Below are positions 62,401 to 64,000 of a stretch of DNA of 64,000 nt, in pieces. The notes beneath the pieces were generated by a model. It was not told the DNA's origin, did no database searches, and saw nothing but the letters and a program-made list of their open reading frames with translations. Origin of the DNA: Nectonema munidae (lineage: Eukaryota > Nematomorpha > Nectonematoida > Nectonematidae); NCBI GenBank assembly GCA_030549495.1, contig JAUIRK010000176.1:166998-230997 (forward strand). Reading direction: 5' to 3'. The position numbers and the translations under genes were made by a program. Every line of letters starts with the position of its first letter. The stretch's first letter is position 1.

Positions 62401-64000
62401 TTTTTGTGGGAAATAAGTATCACCAATCGACTTAACGTATTTGAAAATGGCAGTATATGTGTGTTTCAAATAAAAAAGGTGAATGATTCGTATATTCAAA
62501 TTTTGACATGTTCTGTAAATTTTGATTGATTAATTGGATAATTTACACTTTTTTGTGGGAAATAAGTATCACCAATCGACTTAACGTATTTGAAAATGGC
62601 AGTATATGTGTGTTTCAAATAAAAAAGGTGAATGATTCGTATATTCAAATTTTGACATGTTCTGTAAATTTTGATTGATTAATTGGATAATTTACACTTT
62701 TTTGTGGGAAATAAGTATCACCAATCGACTTAACGTATTTGAAAATGGCAGTATATGTGTGTTTCAAATAAAAAAGGTGAATGATTCGTATATTCAAATT
62801 TTGACATGTTCTGTAAATTTTGATTGATTAATTGGATAATTTACACTTTTTTGTGGGAAATAAGTATCACCAATCGACTTAACGTATTTGAAAATGGCAG
62901 TATATGTGTGTTTCAAATAAAAAAGGTGAATGATTCGTATATTCAAATTTTGACATGTTCTGTAAATTTTGATTGATTAATTGGATAATTTACACTTTTT
63001 TGTGGGAAATAAGTATCACCAATCGACTTAACGTATTTGAAAATGGCAGTATATGTGTGTTTCAAATAAAAAAGGTGAATGATTCGTATATTCAAATTTT
63101 GACATGTTCTGTAAATTTTGATTCATTAATTGGATAATTTACACTTTTTTGTGGGAAATAAGTATCACCAATCGACTTAACGTATTTGAAAATTGCAGTA
63201 TATATGTGTTTCAAATAAAAAAGGTGAATGATTCGTATATTCAAATTTTGACATGTTCTGTAAATTTTGATTGATTAATTGGATAATTTACACTTTTTTG
63301 TGGGAAATAAGTATCACCAATCGACTTAACTTATTTGAAAATGGCAGTATATGTGTGTTTCAAATAAAAAAGGTGAATGATTCGTATATTCAAATTTTGA
63401 CATGTTCTGTAAATTTTGATTGATTAGTTGGATAATTTACACTTTTTTGTGGGAAATAAGTATCACCAATCGACTTAACGTATTTGAAAATGGCAGTATA
63501 TGTGTGTTTCAAATAAAAAAGGTGAATGATTCGTATATTCAAATTTTGACATGTTCTGTAAATTTTGATTGATTAATTGGATAATTTACACTTTTTTGTG
63601 GGAAATAAGTATCACCAATCGACTTAACGTATTTGAAAATGGCAGTATATGTGTGTTTCAAATAAAAAAGGTGAATGATTCGTATATTCAAATTTTGACA
63701 TGTTCTGTAAATTTTGATTGATTAATTGGATAATTTACACTTTTTTGTGGGAAATAAGTATCACCAATCGACTTAACGTATTTGAAAATGGCAGTATATG
63801 TGTGTTTCAAATAAAAAAGGTGAATGATTCGTATATTCAAATTTTGACATGTTCTGTAAATTTTGATTGATTAATTGGATAATTTACACTTTTTTGTGGG
63901 AAATAAGTATCACCAATCGACTTAACGTATTTGAAAATTGCAGTATATATGTGTTTCAAATAAAAAAGGTGAATGATTCGTATATTCAAATTTTGACATG
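32459..64000 (+). repeat. 149-bp satellite array, about 211 monomers, runs off the window
   Basis: The monomer, set to start at TATCACCAATCGACTT, is 149 bp with 40 G/C (27%). The first unit (32459-32617) is strongly diverged and about 159 bp. The second starts at 32618 and the third at 32767. From 32767 to the unit starting at 63908 the distance is 31,141 bases, exactly 209 x 149, so there is no net length change. Most units are identical. Recurrent variants are GATTCATT for GATTGATT, AAAATTGCAG for AAAATGGCAG and TATATATG for TATATGTG. Each unit has stops in every frame, so it is non-coding. The array has no spacers and is not CRISPR. A centromeric or heterochromatic role is an inference from size, homogeneity and monomer length. 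Confidence 0.98.

Noticed and set aside
32459-64000. CRISPR array
   Set aside because: The repeat unit is contiguous with no spacers, is far too long for CRISPR repeats, and lies in eukaryotic transposon-rich DNA.
32459-64000. CENP-B box in the satellite monomer
   Set aside because: The monomer has ATTCGTATATTCAAATT, which keeps TTCG but lacks the required CGGG half of the box.
32459-64000. Repeat-encoded protein
   Set aside because: Every frame has stops in each monomer and no long open frame crosses the array.

Overview
The window is AT-rich eukaryotic DNA, most probably from an invertebrate animal. The evidence is the mix of decayed piggyBac, hAT with BED fingers, FLYWCH-type MULE and Jockey/CR1-like LINE remnants, together with a huge satellite array. 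There is no operon structure and no bacterial signal. I found no intact host gene, tRNA or rRNA. A crustacean or other arthropod would fit, but the species cannot be read from this sequence.

Positions 1-32,400 are a transposon graveyard in AT-rich filler. A piggyBac C-terminus opens the window (2-511, cut by the window edge). A second, related piggyBac lies at 8352-9390. Between them are a dispersed repeat (2959-3270, with an inverted partner at 22340-22700), a decayed AT-rich tandem repeat (6840-7310) and a 37-bp minisatellite (7324-7870) ending in a small hairpin. Positions 12.9-16 kb hold non-autonomous hAT-like debris, two more copies of the hairpin motif, a microsatellite, a 145-bp tandem duplication and a long inverted repeat. 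Positions 17.3-17.8 kb hold two piggyBac pieces joined tail to tail. Positions 18.3-19.3 kb hold a LINE ORF1 joined to its 3' end with no ORF2. Positions 20.3-21.5 kb hold another piggyBac, 22.9-24.0 kb a 5'-truncated LINE ORF2, and 24.65-25.3 kb a FLYWCH/MULE transposase remnant. Positions 26.2-29.9 kb are a cluster of three hAT copies. The first is split by a 272-bp MITE that inserted in a conserved coding motif, and the second faces it in the opposite direction.

From 32,459 to the window end (about 31.5 kb, continuing beyond it) there is one head-to-tail satellite with a 149-bp monomer, about 211 copies and 27% GC. Monomer length stays exact over 209 consecutive units. Three diagnostic sites mark variant monomers that recur mostly 13 monomers (1,937 bp) apart, with some 11-monomer steps, which suggests a weak higher-order repeat. 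The left edge of the array is more diverged and is bordered by an older 145-bp duplication. The satellite is the dominant feature and a candidate centromeric or heterochromatic array. The flanking transposon debris fits pericentromeric or heterochromatic DNA.
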